A stretch of DNA of 64,000 nt from Bacteroidota bacterium (GTDB taxonomy: Bacteria > Bacteroidota > Ignavibacteria > Kapaibacteriales > UBA2268), in the NCBI GenBank assembly GCA_004322215.1, contig SCSM01000023.1, positions 62,001-126,000 on the forward strand. The letters are read 5' to 3'. The position numbers were made by a program, and so were the translations under genes. Under the pieces are notes generated by a model. That model saw only the letters and a list, made by a program, of their open reading frames with translations. It was not told where the DNA came from and made no database searches. Shown in pieces: positions 62,986-64,000 of this stretch (position 1 is its first letter; each line of letters opens with the position of its first letter).

Positions 62986-64000
62986 ATGAAAACACTTTAT
63001 TTTTTATTTGTTTTTGCAGTTAGCAACTTGTTAAGCCAGGGCTGGCAGGAAAATATTAAAGACCCCGCTAATTTCTACAGCATTCGCGAAGCATTTCTTG
63101 AAAGAATAAATTCTGATAAAATAGAAATGACATTGAAAAAAGCAGGTGAAGAAGGAGAGGAAGAACAGTTCCGACGATTTGAGTTTATGCTCGAGCCGAG
63201 AGTTTATCCTACCGGAAAATTTCCCAGACCGACTATTTTACTCGATGAATGGAATAAGTTCAAAGCATTGAATCAAACCGGTCTTGATACCATTACCGGG
63301 GGAAACTGGACTCCTTTGGAATCACCTTCCGGTTTTCCTTATGAAGGTTATTCAGGACGACTGAACTGCATTGCTTTTCATCCACTCGATACGAATATTA
63401 TGTATGTCGGTTCTCCTGCCGGTGGTTTGTGGGAAACTACCACAGGAGGTAAATCCTGGATTCCATTGGCCGATTACCTCCCTTCGCTCGGTGTATCCGA
63501 AATTGTAATTCAGCCGGATAATCCAAACATAATGTATATGGCTACTGGAGACAGGGATGCAGCGAATTTCATCAGCAATCCCTACTCTTACGGCTTGCTG
63601 AAAAGCACAAATGGCGGTGAAACATGGGATACAACAGGACTGAATTATTTATTTTCCGACCAGATGACGATTCAAAGATTAGTGATGCACCCTGATAATC
63701 CGAATATACTCATGGCGGCTGTCGAAGGAGTGGACGGAAATAAGAGGGGAATATGGAGAACGACAGATGCGGGAGTTTCATGGACAAAAACAAGCGGTGG
63801 TGCAAAATATGATGTCGAATTCAATCCTGGTGACCCGAACATTATGTATGCTGCCGGTTGGAAAAGCATACTGCGTTCAACTGATGCTGGTATGACCTGG
63901 ATACAAGTCAAATCAAACATTCTTCCGACAGACAGTATTTCCGAAGATAGAATTTCGGTAACGGCTGCCAATCCGCATTTGGTTTATTTGCAATATCTGA
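62986..64000 (+). CDS. Secreted sortilin/BNR-type beta-propeller protein (3' end outside window)
   Basis: An open frame from ATG 62986 runs through the window end (338 complete codons). It has a signal peptide (1-19, LLSQG) and, from residue about 100, repeated propeller blades with Asp-box motifs: STNGGETW, TTDAGVSW, STDAGMTW and TTTGGKSW, each followed by HPDNPNIL- or NPGDPNIMYA-type strands. It resembles sortilin/VPS10- or BNR-type propellers and is likely a T9SS cargo protein whose sorting domain lies beyond the window. Confidence 0.88.
   Translation, partial: MKTLYFLFVFAVSNLLSQGWQENIKDPANFYSIREAFLERINSDKIEMTLKKAGEEGEEEQFRRFEFMLEPRVYPTGKFPRPTILLDEWNKFKALNQTGLDTITGGNWTPLESPSGFPYEGYSGRLNCIAFHPLDTNIMYVGSPAGGLWETTTGGKSWIPLADYLPSLGVSEIVIQPDNPNIMYMATGDRDAANFISNPYSYGLLKSTNGGETWDTTGLNYLFSDQMTIQRLVMHPDNPNILMAAVEGVDGNKRGIWRTTDAGVSWTKTSGGAKYDVEFNPGDPNIMYAAGWKSILRSTDAGMTWIQVKSNILPTDSISEDRISVTAANPHLVYLQYL

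Overview
The window is AT-rich bacterial DNA that looks like a member of the FCB group (Bacteroidota / Ignavibacteriota / Chlorobiota / 'Kapabacteria'-like). The pointers are several secreted proteins ending in type IX secretion (T9SS) C-terminal domains, a PorV/PorQ-like outer-membrane protein, many Bacteroidota-style lipoproteins, promoter-like sites of the form TAnnTTTG, a Chlorobium/Allochromatium-type 2[4Fe-4S] ferredoxin, and LolA, DUF3108, Rex and sigma-54 activator genes. No rRNA, tRNA, CRISPR array, transposase or integrase was seen. The first gene enters from the left edge and the last gene leaves at the right edge.

0-20.9 kb is mostly housekeeping and regulation: a multi-PAS/GAF histidine kinase, an M48 protease, a saccharopine-dehydrogenase-like enzyme, an amidohydrolase, a ferredoxin, a glycosyltransferase with a sigma-54 activator, a rhodanese, a J-domain protein, a patatin/POTRA/barrel protein, acylphosphatase, a DJ-1/PfpI protein, a TPR protein, a large T9SS cargo protein, a BadF-type kinase, and rex preceded by two operator-like palindromes.

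21-38.7 kb holds a PfkB kinase, an envelope lipoprotein cluster, and an ECF sigma factor followed by an anti-sigma factor that appears to be fused to an outer-membrane barrel. These are followed by DUF3108 and LolA, a TonB-dependent receptor, pdxB, panB with a small haem-motif lipoprotein, an alkyltransferase and guaA.

38.7-49.7 kb is an accessory region. A roughly 79%-identical copy of the last 99 bases of guaA, with mainly third-position differences, lies 3.5 kb downstream of guaA. The enclosed segment carries a 656-residue orphan protein with a HEPN-like C-terminal motif, an attC-like hairpin, and a PEP-mutase/isocitrate-lyase family gene. Beyond it are a PadR/pentapeptide pair with its own promoter and operator, and a run of small same-strand genes (rifampin ADP-ribosyltransferase, two DHFR-fold proteins, two VOC proteins, DUF1801) that resembles an integron-type cassette set, although no integrase is visible.

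49.7-64 kb returns to core genes with carAB, preceded by a leader peptide and terminator that form a plausible attenuator. Then come lipoproteins, DUF2889, a PorV-like protein, a tiny lipoprotein with a T9SS-like domain, two tandem T9SS cargo proteins with YD-like repeats, a MntA-HepT toxin-antitoxin pair, and the start of a BNR/sortilin-type propeller protein.
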